Shown: piece by piece, positions 1 through 12,006 of the stretch
Layout: each line of letters opens with the position of its first letter
How positions within the stretch are numbered: position 1 is the stretch's first letter
Assembly: GCF_004210375.1 (NCBI RefSeq)
Contig: NC_134834.1
Span: forward strand, 143,439,009-143,503,008
DNA length: 64,000 bases
DNA from: Tachypleus tridentatus
Lineage: Eukaryota; Arthropoda; Merostomata; Xiphosura; Limulidae
Reading direction: 5' to 3'
Translations under genes and position numbers: made by a program
Notes under the pieces: model-generated
What the model was told of the DNA's origin: nothing
Seen by the model: the letters and a program-made list of their open reading frames with translations, nothing else
Database searches by the model: none

Positions 1-167
1 ACTGTCTTACTGGAAACACCTCCCAGTAATACCTCCAACATCTCCAGTGACACAGCTGGTACTCCTCTTAGAATACTCGTATACCAATCTTGTGTTTTTG
101 AACGGCTGGTAGGTGTATTGCTCGATGATATAAATGAAACGCACATTTTCCTATATTTGCGGTGTTC

Positions 168-356
168 CAGTAGCTCAGTAATACATCTGCTGAATTACTA
201 CTCTAAACATTAGGTTTTGATACCCGTGGCGAGTACAAGACAGATAGCCAATTGTACAGCTTTGAACTTAACAACAAATTAATCAACCTATAATTGCGGT
301 GGGTACAGCACAGATAGCTCATTGTATGGCTTTAAGCTTAACAGCAACCAACCAAC
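168..356 (+). mobile_element. SINE-2 copy plus a second SINE-2 3' end
   Basis: SINE-2 is a shorter tRNA-headed family (A box TGGCACAGCGG; then CGGACTTAC; then GATACCCGTGG). A diverged copy covers 168-285, and a repeated 3' domain (GGTGGGTACAGCACAGATAG...) covers 299-356, ending in an ACCAACCAACC tail. Confidence 0.7.
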
Positions 357-414
357 CAAGCGATATTTACGTTACATATAAAATGAGCAAGCTTGAATAC
401 TATACACTTGTGAG

Positions 415-629
415 CATTCTGTGACACAGTATACACTACAGTCAATTCTGTGTTATAATACACACTACTGTCCATTCTGTGTTATAGTATACGCTACTGC
501 CCATTCTGTGTTATAGTATACACTACTATCCATTCTATGTTATAGTATACGCTACCGTCTATTCTGTGTTATAGTATACGCTGCTGTCCATTCTATGTTA
601 TAATATACACTACTGTCCATTATGTGTTG
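415..629 (+). repeat. 29-bp minisatellite, about 7 units
   Basis: Units of the form TTCTGTGTTATAGTATAC + GCTACTGCCCA repeat with about 29-bp spacing and a few substitutions per unit. Confidence 0.93.
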
Positions 630-1679
630 TTTGTGGTTGGCGTGAGATCATTTTATAACTATCTGTTGATAAACCTTGAGCCTCAGAAATACTCAAACTA
701 CTGATGTGGAATAAAACCTGTGGGTTTTCGACCAATACGTATTTTACTGCATGTATTTTATCTTTTCGGTTAAAAGGTATAAAAAAACACTTATATGTAA
801 CTATACAATATTAATTCGAGATAAATTATTACACGTTGTAGAGCGAATACACTTAAATAATGGAATATCGAAAATATTGAATAGATATTTGGATTGTCAT
901 CTTTCAACATGTATATTTTAAAAGGAAGGAAAATATTGTTTTATAAAGGAAGACTCAAGATAAAACAACTGTTTTGATTATTAGGAGGATGGAACTATAT
1001 CAGAACACATGCATTTTGGAGCTATAAACGCGAGAAACCAATATTAGATATGATATTTTCGTAGCTAGGTTACACTTTTTGAAATATTCTTATTGGATGG
1101 TGAAATCCTTATCTAGTGCGTGTGATATAGGTTTTAAACGATAAGGTCGAGAAACTGAAAAAAAAAAATCAACTTTCAACTTTATCTTTAAAAACATAAA
1201 AAAATCAAAGTCACTTTTGAAATAATTGCGTTTTCATTGCGAAATCCTTATTAATTGAAATTATAAGAAATGATAAGTCAAAATAAAAAAGTAACATGTC
1301 GACCAAGGTACATCAAGTACTTCACAGTATTTCGCCTATTCTAAGACTCATCAGGCCGGATGGAATAAAAGAGATGAAAGTTTTATGTTATTTATATTAT
1401 TAAACCGCATGAACAAGTGTGATAGTGTAAATTATATTAAGTTGGTAAAATGTAATATTTATCAATAATATATGAATCATTATATTCTGAACTAGGGTAA
1501 GGATTAGTAATATAACCAAAGTGGTCCTAAGTTATCTTTCTTATTTTAATATTTAATAACTAACAAAGGAAACACAATCATGTAGTTTTGAACATCTTGT
1601 AGCATAAATGAAACAGTTTCTATTAACGTGTCAGTAGACATTTAAGAGCGCACCATTAATGTCTCTCAATACACCTAGC
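630..1679. other. No gene seen
   Basis: AT-rich single-copy-looking DNA apart from the hammerhead-like fragment near 1319-1367. Confidence 0.6.
1319..1367 (-). mobile_element. Retroelement end with hammerhead-like core
   Basis: Minus strand reads CTGATGA, GTCT, a short loop, AGGC, then GAAATACTG. This matches the order of hammerhead core elements CUGANGA / helix II / GAAA, with the usual G-C pair closing helix II. Helices I and III are not convincing. Penelope-like elements are known to carry such motifs. Confidence 0.4.
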
Positions 1680-1801
1680 GCCCCAATGACACAGCGGTAT
1701 GTCTGCGGACTTACATTGCTTGAATCAGGGTTTTGATACTTCTGGTGGATAGAGTATAGACAGCCCATTGTGTTGTTTTGTGCTTAGTGACAAACAACAA
1801 C
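1680..1801 (+). mobile_element. SINE-2 copy
   Basis: CACAGCGGTATGTCTGCGGA head followed by the GACAGCCCATTGTGT...TTTGTGC 3' domain and an ACAAACAAC tail. Confidence 0.85.
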
Positions 1802-2716
1802 TCAGTACGTCTAACTGATATTCGATTTCAGTCCACGTTTGTTGCAACATGCCCACAGTTAGAGGGGCGATGGCGTCCTTTATCCTGATTTTTAGCTCCG
1901 TAGTGTTTGTTAAAATATTCGATATACAATATCCCTAACATACCACCACAACCCTTTCCCAAAGCAGGTAAAGCAATCACAAATACTGATGCCAGCATAA
2001 TTGTTAAAGCATAGAACTTACTACTTATTATATTATTTCGCTTATTTACTTGTTTATTTTATATGAAATCTACAAATTTTAAAGATTAAGGTTAAATGAA
2101 AATAACCGTAACTGAAAGACAACATCCACAGCTATTATATAGAGGATTTGTTTAACCAGAAACTGAGTTTTAAAACTTCAGAAAAGAGTGAATATTCTGA
2201 TTCAAAAATAAACATGTACAACAACGACAACTGACAAATTCTTGTTTGTTTTAAAGCACAGTTAGATAAAACTATCTGCTGTGTCAACTGCAAGAAATCG
2301 AAGTCCATAATTTACGCTTGTAAGTCCGTACATTTACAGATCAGAGGCTAATGTGTTGGACAGTGTATCCGAGATTTCAGTATAAGAACGGTAATCAAAT
2401 TCCATTATTCGATAACAGTAACCCAATAATACTTATCAATGGGTGTTTTTGACTATCACTTCAGAATTAGGAACTGGTAACATAAATAGTGGTTTTGTGC
2501 AAAATTCAATAAACAGCGCTAATTTACATGCCATTAGATATTAATATAGTGGCTTAACTGTAAAAGATCATCCTCCTCCTGCATATGAAGTAAACCACTC
2601 CCCTCTCCTCTACACAATTGCGAGGGCTGTGGCGTCATACGTACGCTACTGACTATTAGGCTTATATTATCTCTTAACATTACATGTCGTATTTAATCTC
2701 TTTGTAATTTTCAAGA
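1802..2716. other. No gene seen
   Basis: AT-rich sequence; no coding or repeat signal recognised. Confidence 0.6.
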
Positions 2717-2993
2717 GTTTGTTTGTTTTTGTTTCCAATTTCGTACAAAGGTATACAATGGCTATCTGCGCTAACCGACCATAATTTAGCAGTGTACGTT
2801 AGGTTAGAGGGAAGGCACTTATTCATCATCACCCACCGCCAATTCTTGTGCTACTTTTTTACCAACGAATAGTGGGATTGGCCATAAGATTATAGCACCC
2901 CCACGGCTGAAAGGGCAAGCATGTTTGGTGTGACCAAGATTCGAACCTTCAGATTACGAGTCGATCACGCTAACTACCAGGCCATGCCGGGCC
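2717..2993 (-). mobile_element. SINE-1 copy
   Basis: Near full length, minus orientation: tail/GTTTGTTTG at the left and the tRNA-like head ending CATGCCGGGCC at the right. Moderately diverged. Confidence 0.9.
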
Positions 2994-3554
2994 TTCACGA
3001 TTTAAACCACTACTGTGTTTGTTGTATCATAACCTGCATAATAAACTCCAGATTGAGCGAAACATTTCTTCGGTAATGCATACGGTGAACATAGTATATC
3101 AGTATTCTTAGCTCTGTCCCACATTAATGGCATAAGCATCCACAGAAATTTATCTGGAGGTGGGGAAAAATCTAATTCAAGGGGCGATAGACACACCTTT
3201 AAAGTTATGTCAAATGCCTTAAAGGCAACTAATATCATTTTCCAGGGAGCAAATGCCCCCCCCCCTGCGGACGTCCATGGTCCAGTGTTTATCATATATC
3301 CAGCCAATAGCGATTCATTAATTTTTCTGTTTGTTGATAGCCGCTTCAAGTTTTTTCAACATAAATATCAGATAACTATAGAATTTTTTCCTATATAAAC
3401 GTAACCACAGTATTTCAAAACAGTTTCATGTGTTACCAAATTTATCATTTTAATATGCTTTATCTTTTATTCTACTCGTCAAATTACCTGTTTTAAAAGC
3501 AAGTGTAAGATATCTGACATTTAATACGGTTTTTAAAATAATCGCTGTTTTTGC
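2994..3554. other. No gene seen
   Basis: A short open frame on each strand here is unremarkable; a C10 run lies near 3257. Confidence 0.55.
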
Positions 3555-3668
3555 CCTCCATTGGCACAGTGGTATGTCTGCGAACTTACAAAGCTAGAAA
3601 CCAGGTTCCGATACCCTTGGTGGACAGAGTACAGATAGCCCATTGTGTAGTCAGTTTCACGCTTCTTA
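3555..3668 (+). mobile_element. SINE-2 copy
   Basis: TTGGCACAGTGGTATGTCTG head, then GATACCCTTGGTGG and CAGATAGCCCATTGTGTAG. Confidence 0.87.
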
Positions 3669-4164
3669 ACAAACAGTCGTAATTTTCGCTGAGATTGACT
3701 GTACCTGCAGTATGTAAATTCTCTTCTCTGCTTGACTCATGTAAGATATTAACGTAGTGCACATTGCAATTCCTAGAGACTTGCGAAATTTCCTTTAACA
3801 GCTACGTATAATGTTGTGATTACAGTCTTTATCAATAGTAGTTTGTTTTAAAACATTTACCTCAAATAACAAATTTTCCTCATACGTGTGACATAAATAG
3901 CTCAATAAATGGAGACGTACAGTCATGTGAAAATGTTAGGACACCCTATGAAAGCCTGTGTATTTTTGTAACATTTTTGGATATATAGATATTTAATCTC
4001 AATTTTAAAAATACTGAGAGATTATGGGAATATAACTAAACAATTAAAACTGAAGAAAAGACTCTTCAAGATCTTCTGTAAATGTAATTCTACAAAAATG
4101 CATATTCTAACTGAGGAAAAATTAGGACACCCTACCCCCTAATAGCTAGTGTTACCCCCTTTGG

Positions 4165-4447
4165 TGGCCCGGCATGGCCAAGCGTGTTAAGGCGTGCGAC
4201 TCGTAATCTGAGGGCCGCGGGTTCGCATCCCGTCGCGCCAAACATGCTCGCCCTTTCAGCCGTGGGGGCGTATAATGTGACGGTCAATCCCACTATTCGT
4301 TGGTAAAAGAGTAGCCCAAGAGTTGGCGGTGGGTGGTGATGACTAGTTGCCTTCCCTCTAGTCTTACACTGCTAAATTAGGGACGGCTAGCACAAATAGC
4401 CCTCGAGTAGCTTTGTGCGAAATTCAAAACAAACAAACAAAACAAAA
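4165..4447 (+). mobile_element. SINE-1 copy nested in Tc1 element
   Basis: Full-length tRNA-headed SINE with a Pol III A box, a B box (GGGTTCGCATCCCG), the SINE-1 core and an AAACAAAC tail. A 12-bp duplication TACCCCCTTTGG flanks it (4153-4164, 4448-4459). It inserted into the already resident Tc1 element. Confidence 0.95.
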
Positions 4448-4466
4448 TACCCCCTTTGGCTGAAAT

Positions 4467-5473
4467 AACTGCAGTGAGACGCTTCTTGTAGCCATCTACC
4501 AGTCTCTGACATCGGTCTGAAGAAAGGCCCTACTCCTCAATGCAGAATTCTTTCAGCTGTGAGATGTTTGAGGGGTTTCTTGCATGTACAGCCCGTTTCA
4601 AGTCACCCCACAGCATCTCAATGGGATTAAGATCTGGGCTTTGACTCGGCCATTCCAGGACTCTCCATTTCTTAGTTTTCAGTCAGTCCTTGGCGGATTT
4701 ACTGGTATGTTTTGGTTCATTGTCGTGTTGCAGGGTCCAGTTTCGCTTCAGCTTTAATTTTCGTACAGATGGTCTCACATGATCTTCAAGCACCCTCTGA
4801 TACACAGTAGGATTCATGGTGGATTCTATTATTGTGAGCTGTCTAGGTCCTGCTGCAACAAAGCAGTCCCAAACCATGACACTTCCACTTCCATGCTTCA
4901 CAGTTGATATAAGGTTCTTTTCCTGGAATGCTGTATTTGGTTTACGCCAAACATGTCTTCTGTTCTGGTGTCCAAATAATTCAATTTTGGACTCATCTGT
5001 CCAAAGAACATTATTCCAGACGTCCTGGTCTTTGTCTACATTCTCGCTGGCAAACTTCAGTCTGGCCTTGATGTTTCTCTTAGAGAGCAAAGGTTTCCTC
5101 CTTGCACACCTCCCATGCAAGTTAAACTTGTGCAGTCTCTTTCTGATTGTAGAGGCATGCACTTTCACATCAACAATAGCCAGAGCCTGCTGTAGGTCCC
5201 GTTATGACACGTTAGAGTGTTTGGAGACCTCTTTTAGCATCTCGAGGTGAACTTACTAGGACGACCAGACCTGGGCATATTGACAGTTGTTTTGAAAGCC
5301 CTCCACTTGTTGACTATTTTCCGAACAGTGGAATGGCTGATTTCAAAATCTTTTGTGATCTTTTCAAATCCATTACCAGACTCATAAGCTGCTACAATTT
5401 TTTTTCTGAAGGCCTCAGACAGCTCTTTTGCTCTCGCTACGGTGCTCACTCTCACTTCAACAGTCAGAAGCAC
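4467..5473 (-). pseudogene. Tc1/mariner transposase pseudogene (DD34E)
   Basis: The N-terminal part (5473 down to 5234) holds the paired-like helix-turn-helix (KELSEAFRKKIVAAYESG, STVRKIVNKW) and the linker motif GRPSK. A frameshift separates it from the catalytic part (about 5215 down to 4467). All three catalytic positions are visible: D in LWTDESK, D in LQHDNEPKHTS, and E in SPDLNPIE. Exactly 34 residues separate the last two, giving the DD34E signature of Tc1. Disabling lesions are one frameshift near 5234-5215, a stop just before DLQQALAIVD, a TGA at 4683-4685 just before LKTKKW, and a TAG after EFCIEE. Both of the last two look like decayed Trp codons. The copy cannot make transposase but its ends may still be recognised. 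Confidence 0.9.
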
Positions 5474-5807
5474 ACCAAACTAAATGTCTGAGGTTTAAAT
5501 GGAGCAAGCTTCATTCAAAACGCTGAGTAACGATCTTCTAATCATGTGCACCTGTGTGTGAGTTGAGCCATTTTAAGTGGGAATAAATGTGGGGTGTCCT
5601 AACTTTTTCCTCAGTTAGAATATGCATTTTTGTAGAATTACATTTACAGAAGATCTTGAAAAGTCTTTTCTTCAGTTTTAACTGTTTAGTTATATTCCTA
5701 TAATCTCTCAGTATTTTTAAAATTGAGATTAAATATCTATATATCCAAAAATGTTACAAAAATACACAGGCTTTCATAGGGTATCCTAACTTTTCCACAT
5801 GACTGTA

Positions 5808-6864
5808 CGTCTCCGTTTAAGGTGGCAAACAGCCAGTCACGTAAACAAAACGATTCCCTTCGCAAACGAGTGTGAGAAGATGAAAGAGGTCGTATTAGAA
5901 ACTTACCTTCATCCCCTTTCTCATGCCTCTAGAGATTCGATGTTAAACTCAAGGGCTTATAATTATAAAATTTGGGGCTCGATCCCTGTAGGTAATATAG
6001 CATATATAATTCATTTTATGACTTCGCGATTAGAAAATGAAACTTTTTCATAAAGAACAAAGATATGTCAACTGAGGTTAACCTCCCAGCATCGTAAACA
6101 ACTGTTGTTTGTTTTGTTATTGTTTTTTTCACGACGAAATCACAGCACTTTCTGGAGAGCAAAAGTCTGTTCTGTGTACGTGACCTTCCAGAAATAACGG
6201 AAATGGGTAGAGAAGACTGAAGCAATAATAATTAGACACCACGGTCCAGGAAAGTGATACAGAGAAAAGTGAACTGCAGCTGTTTAAAGTAATTAAGCAA
6301 CAATGAAAGATTGTTACTGACAGTTCACGGATTGAACACGAAACAGCTTTTGCTTGAACTTAAGAAGGTTCGTGAACGTAACTTTCAACTCATGAAGTGC
6401 CCAACAACCTATTATTATCCCCACTTATCACCAACCAGTTGATTTAATTTAGCGTATCTAATGTTATCACACTTATTGTACGAAACCTCAAAAACAGAAT
6501 TAAACTTTGTTTTAAACTTCGCCAACTAAGATAAGTTTGGTTTATTTATTATTTATCTTCTCTAGTTGCTGGATTATAATCAATTATAAATTTTCACAGA
6601 TACTACTTGTGCAATAATCGGATTTAAACCGTTGTTTTCAAGGATTATCTCTCGTTTTACATGAAATTTTAAAGTGTATCTCACTAAGAGTGTGAAAATG
6701 ACCAATAATGGTAAAAAAAAATACAAGACACCAGAATACTTTTTTTTTTTATAATGTACAGTTATATGCACTCTGATCACCCGCAGGACTGGTACCCCAG
6801 CTTCTACAGTTGTACTTTCATAACCTAACCGCTGGCGCTCTGAAAGACATACCAGAAAGTAAAT
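5808..6864. other. No gene seen
   Basis: No coding or repeat signal recognised. Confidence 0.6.
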
Positions 6865-7003
6865 TGTTTGTTTGTTTTGAATTTCGCGCAAAGCTACACG
6901 AAGGCTACCTTCGCTAACGGTCCCTAATTTAGCAGTGTAAGATTAATAGAAAGACAGCTACTCATCGCGACCCACCACCAACTCTTGGGTTACTCTTACC
7001 CAA
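6865..7003 (-). mobile_element. SINE-1 fragment (head missing)
   Basis: Carries the 3' tail, shared 3' domain and part of the core; the tRNA-like head is absent, as expected from 5' truncation. Confidence 0.85.
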
Positions 7004-8562
7004 TACTTTTATAAATACAGGATTTCTAGATGAATACAAAATATTCTAGTCGCGAACATCGAACTCTATGAGCCCACTAGTATTAAGCCTAACATTAGTT
7101 ACACCTTTATCAAGTTCGACCTGTGTTCGGTAAAGAGATAAGTTAATATAGTAGTTTGTATGTTCTTTGCTTTAGTTGAGTTAGGGCTAAACTATCCTGT
7201 GAGTAATACTATAAATAAATAAAATGATATTACTACATCAATTGTTAACTGAAATATATTTGCACTTACCATTCGTTTACATCCGTTGAAGTGGGCGTAC
7301 ATGCGCATTTAGATATTAACGTCGCCAACACTTTCTTAACAGACAAAAACTGTGTATTATTATTATAGATATACATTTAATTATTTGAAATTAGATTTTT
7401 CATTATCTTCATGAGGTAACAATATACTTAATTAGAATATGAGACACTATTCAACACTAATGAATTCATCTCTTTCCACAGGAGCACTTCCCGCACCACT
7501 GCAATACCACTAACGATACACGATGTTGGAAAAGCACAAGTACGGTTAAATACTTCACGTGAAGAAAATCATAACGTGCAAAGGAAAACGAATCTGTCAG
7601 TTGAAAGACAAACTGATGTCTCTTATAGTTTATCCAATCATACTTATGTACAGCCAATCATCAGAAAATTATGTCAGTCGCCATCTATTCCAAGTTATTG
7701 GTCTATGATATTAAATGGCTTCAAAAGCTGGTCAGCGTAACACCGAGGATGGAAATAGTCTTCATACATAACCATGATTGTTGGAAAGTTGGGAATACCC
7801 ATTGTCTCAAAAACTAATTATTACATTAACACGTCTCTATAGGCGCATGCAACCATTTGAACGATTATATGGTCAATCTAGTAACTGTCTGTAAATAAAA
7901 AGGTCATTTTTATCTCTGTATTATTTAATGACTTCTTTGTATAAATATTCTCCATTCAAAAACATCTGTGGTATATCCACCAGCCACAAGTTCCTCGGAC
8001 GCATTGCATTGTTCGATAGTTAAGAGGTTGCTGTGAACTAAATGTGTAGGCATTCCACGATAAAAATATAATGTCTGTAGAACACAAACACAAGTAATAA
8101 TACGTCGTACCTGTTTCACAGTTATAAAAGCTGTAGCTTGTAATAAAATAATGTTTATAATATGGTGTGAACGTTTTATTTCATGTCACCACATATTTAT
8201 TTGTGACAACTCGTCACTGTATTAAGGTATACATGTTGTTGTTGTTGTTTATACATGTGCATATATTTAACCGTACTAACACCTATATAGTGGTAATTGT
8301 GTAATTTTTCCTTTTCTTTAAAGCATAATAATACGTTTATCCTAGAGTACTACATCAAATATCATAATATAACTGAACACCCAATGTATTCCTCCCCTCA
8401 AGAAAACAAGTAACAAAGATATACAGGTTACAAATTACCAAAATGTTATTATGTTATTAATTAAATTATGACGTTTAGAGCAACTGCACTTACGCAGATC
8501 AAAATACAAAATCATTTACAATAATTAAAGGCAGGAAAAAACACGAGGTATGCCAGAAAACA
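7004..8562. other. No gene seen
   Basis: Only a short GTT run near 8232 stands out. Confidence 0.6.
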
Positions 8563-8768
8563 TTTGGTTTGAATTTCACTCAAAGCCAAACGAGGACTAA
8601 CTGCGATGGCTGTTCCTAATTTATCAGTGTGAGACTAGAGGGAAGGTAGCTAGTCATTATCTATCACTGCCAACTCTTGAACTACTCTTTTACCAACAAA
8701 CAGTAAAAGTGACCGTAACATTATAACGTTACTACGACCAAAAGGGTAAAAAGCAAAACATACTTCAT
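8563..8768 (-). mobile_element. SINE-1 fragment, old
   Basis: Diverged 3' domain and core in minus orientation (TTTGAATTTCACTC... to ACCAAAAGGG); the tRNA-like head is missing. Confidence 0.75.
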
Positions 8769-8871
8769 ACGTAAAGTAGTAAACTAGAATATGTTCAACT
8801 TTCCCCAGTGAACAAGGTAAACTTAGTAAAAGAATTAAATGTCTTTTGTAGTTTAAATTTAATTCTAAGAC

Positions 8872-8971
8872 TTCTTGTATCATGGAATACAATAACTTTT
8901 TGTATCATGGAATACAATAACTTTTTGTATCATGGAATACAATAACTTCTTGTATCATGGAATACAATAAC
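8872..8971 (+). repeat. 25-bp tandem repeat, 4 units
   Basis: Four units of TTTTTGTATCATGGAATACA + ATAAC; units 1 and 4 start TTCTT, units 2 and 3 TTTTT, otherwise identical. Confidence 0.95.
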
Positions 8972-9050
8972 TTTTGTTTCGTAGATTAAGGTTTTACTCC
9001 CGCTTCACCCCTTATTGAATTTGATTTCTGTTAACAACTTTCTTTACAAA

Positions 9051-9325
9051 CGGCCTAGCATAGCCAGGTGGTTAAAGCACTCCACTCATAATCTTAGGGG
9101 CGCGGGTTCGAATCCCCGTCCCACCAAACATACTCACCCTTTCAGCCGTCGGAGCGTTATAATGTGATCGTGAATCCCACTATTCCTTGGTAAAAGAGTA
9201 GCCCAAGAGTTGGCGGTGGGTGGTGATGACTAGCTGCCTTCCCTCTAGTCTTACACTGCTAAATTAGGGACGGCTAGCGCAGATAGCCCTCATGTAGCTT
9301 TGTGCGAAATTAAACAAATAACAAC
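9051..9325 (+). mobile_element. SINE-1 copy
   Basis: Full length with A box, perfect B box (GGTTCGAATCC) and core. A 9-bp duplication CTTTACAAA lies at 9042-9050 and 9326-9334. Confidence 0.95.
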
Positions 9326-9747
9326 CTTTACAAATTAATACTAATCGCCAACTGCGAGGGAAGTCGAAAATCTTGACCATTTCGTTCAGAAATGTGGAAA
9401 TGACAATAGAGAACTACATCTGATTTGTGAAACTAATTACACAAACAGTACTCATAAAAAAACATTTAGCTTTAAATTTCTTACGACAGATTTTATTAAA
9501 CTCATGGATAAAGGCAGGGTAATCATTATGTGGTCTAAAGACCTCTGTATAAGTTGAGCGCTACATTACTTTCACAACATACGCCAACATGTTTATCCTT
9601 ACCTGTTAATAACTTGTTCACATTTGCGACGTGTTCTAGTAATTAAAAATATTGCGTGAGCGAGAAAATCACAAAATGTTAAGTAAAAGATAATAATGGC
9701 GAAAAGATTGCCAAATTAAAATTATTTTGTTGGTGAACACGAAAACA

Positions 9748-9790
9748 ACGTTTCAGGCAACAGCCCTTCATCAAGTTTCTTGTGAAAATA
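9748..9790 (-). mobile_element. Penelope-like 3' end fragment
   Basis: Minus strand: TTGATGAAGGGC, loop, GCCTGAAACGTTG; same layout as the PLE terminus at 50363-50393. Confidence 0.6.
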
Positions 9791-10030
9791 AAATGGTTAA
9801 TAAATAAGTGAGGGTTAAAAAACAAATAACACTTGACTCAAAGACTCTTGAAAAATTCTTGAGCTGCAAACGGTGTAAGAAATGTTGCATACAAATAACA
9901 ATATTACTAGTAAGCTTTTTGGTAAAGTGTAAAATATATGAATATATATTAAATTAACGTGAACGAGCTGAACTATCCGGTCTTTGTCCGAAGTATGAAC
10001 TTAATAAAAACAATTTTAGTATTGATAACA

Positions 10031-10245
10031 CATCAAACATGCTCACCCTTTCAGCCGTGGGGGCATTATAATAAGTGACGGTCAATCCCATTATTTGTTG
10101 TTAAAATAGTATGCCAAGAGTTGGTGGTGGGTGGTGATGACTAGCTGCCTTCCCCCTAATCTTGCACTTCTAAATTAGGGACGGCTAGAGCAGACAGCCC
10201 TCGTGTAGCTTTGCGTAAAATTCCAAAATACCAAAAACCAAACCA
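10031..10245 (+). mobile_element. SINE-1 fragment (head missing)
   Basis: Starts at CATCAAACATG just after the tRNA-like head; core, 3' domain and tail are present. Confidence 0.88.
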
Positions 10246-11737
10246 AGCATTGATGGCATAATAAATAACACGAATATCTTAACTTTCACACAATTTATTT
10301 ATAACATAACTTATAATTATTACAGTATTCATTAGATTACCCAAACTTTTGTTTGAACTTTGATAACTTACTGCATTATACATGGCATACACTGCGATGG
10401 TTAGGATGACTTTACACGAAGAAGTAGTATTCAAAGTAATGGAGGTAGGAGTGACTCGCTTTCAGCTTCCAGCTCATAATATCCTTCCACCATGTTTCAC
10501 GTTATTAATTAATAGACAGTCACTGGTTGCAGAAATGTCTTGGGAATGAAGATTGAAGGTCATGGGTCAAAGTAAGAAGTATGTATAACTGAAGAAACAG
10601 CTCTCTGTATCAACGTTATGATGGTCGTTATGGTATAAACTTCATCATTTACATAATGTGTCATCCCCTACACTGTTTGAATCTTATGCTATAGAAATTT
10701 AGTTTATTGTAAGAAAGTGACGTCATTTGTGAATGTATTTATCGTTAACTTCCATCAAAGATAGTAACTGCTCAATAACATTAGTAATGGATTAGAGTGG
10801 TTGCTTACCCTCATTTACATGTCCTTTGTTTCAAACTGTCATCCCACAAAGTTTGGTTAAGATTAGCCTACTAATCTAAAAGTAGTTATATAACAGACAA
10901 ACAGACAGACATATATTTTTTAGCTTTATATATATATAGATAACCTAAATGAAACAGAATGCAATACATGAAAAACAAAACAAAATCAAGTGTAATTAAC
11001 TAAACGATTTCTAGCAGAACGTTATTTGACTGTAACCTCTGTGATTTTTCGAATGAGCTGTTCTATTATATAGAGCTGTTAAGGAATGTGTATATATTTG
11101 TTTAACGGGTAGGAACTTCGTTTCCGTTAAGATGATAACAATAAAAAACTGACCTGCATTACATGTATTTTATGTTAACCTTACTGTTCATTTGAAGGTA
11201 CAACATTCCACCATACTTTGTAGCAAAAGTAATGAGCTTTCATTTTTCCCTACGCGAAATAAACGATATTATAAGTTATTGCATACTGGCTTTATAAAAA
11301 TATTACCATAACGTTTCTTATTCAAAGTGTCGAGAGAATGCTTTGAAATATGTGCCAAGAATTTCCAAAGCTGCCCCTTTCTCTTCTGAAAAAGTCTTTC
11401 CGACGCCGTTGCCAAAGAAATACTGGGTGGGAAAATGACCATGAAAGAAATGCAGAAGAATATTTAAGAGATTTAAATATTAAACAAGTTGTTTGAATTG
11501 GTTACGACCGAGAGTAGGACGAAAACAAGCATTACGACAAGAAAGAACGTACCAAAATAACATAAACAAGCAAAATGCAGGCCCGTATGCAGAATGTTTG
11601 AAAGGGTATTTAATTTGTGAGATTAAAATCTAATATATATTATGCAAAGCATAATCAACATGCAAAACATGCTAATTCTATAGGGTTCTGGGGGCATGCA
11701 CCTCAGAAAAAATTTTATTAAATAGGTAAGGTACGAG
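10246..11737. other. No gene seen
   Basis: AT-rich; a short TA run at about 10926. No gene or repeat recognised. Confidence 0.6.
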
Positions 11738-12006
11738 TTTCTTCTGAATTTCGCACAAAGCTATACGAGGGCGATCTGTGCTAACCGTTCCTAATTTAGC
11801 AGTGAATGACTAGAGGGAAGGCAGCTAGTCCTCATCGTCCACAGCCAACCTTTGGGCTACTGTTTTACCAGCGATTAGTGGGATAGACCGTCACATTATA
11901 ACGCTCCCCTAGCTGAAAGGGCAAGCATGTTTGATGTGACAGGGATTCGAACCCGCGTCCCTCGGATTACGAGACGAGTACCTTAACCACCTAGCCATGC
12001 CGGGAC
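11738..12006 (-). mobile_element. SINE-1 copy
   Basis: Near full length in minus orientation, ending with the head complement GCCATGCCGGGA. Moderately diverged. Confidence 0.92.

Larger units (their letters stand above)
3920..5805 (-). mobile_element. Tc1-like transposon with about 215-bp IR/DR ends
   Basis: The element lies between duplicated TA dinucleotides (3918-3919, 5806-5807). Its ends form inverted repeats of about 215 bp (3920-4136 and 5592-5805). Each repeat carries two copies of a motif ending TTAGGACACCCT: an outer one at about 3927-3948 and an inner one at about 4111-4134, mirrored on the right. This is the IR/DR architecture known from Sleeping Beauty-type Tc1 elements, where each is a transposase-binding site. 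The transposase gene is antisense. A SINE-1 copy is nested at 4165-4447; without it and its duplication the element is about 1.59 kb, normal for Tc1. Confidence 0.93.

Noticed and set aside
415-971. Possible CRISPR-like array
   Set aside because: The tandem units have no unique spacers; this is a minisatellite in eukaryotic DNA.
4816-5250. 144-codon plus-strand open frame
   Set aside because: Antisense of the Tc1 transposase.
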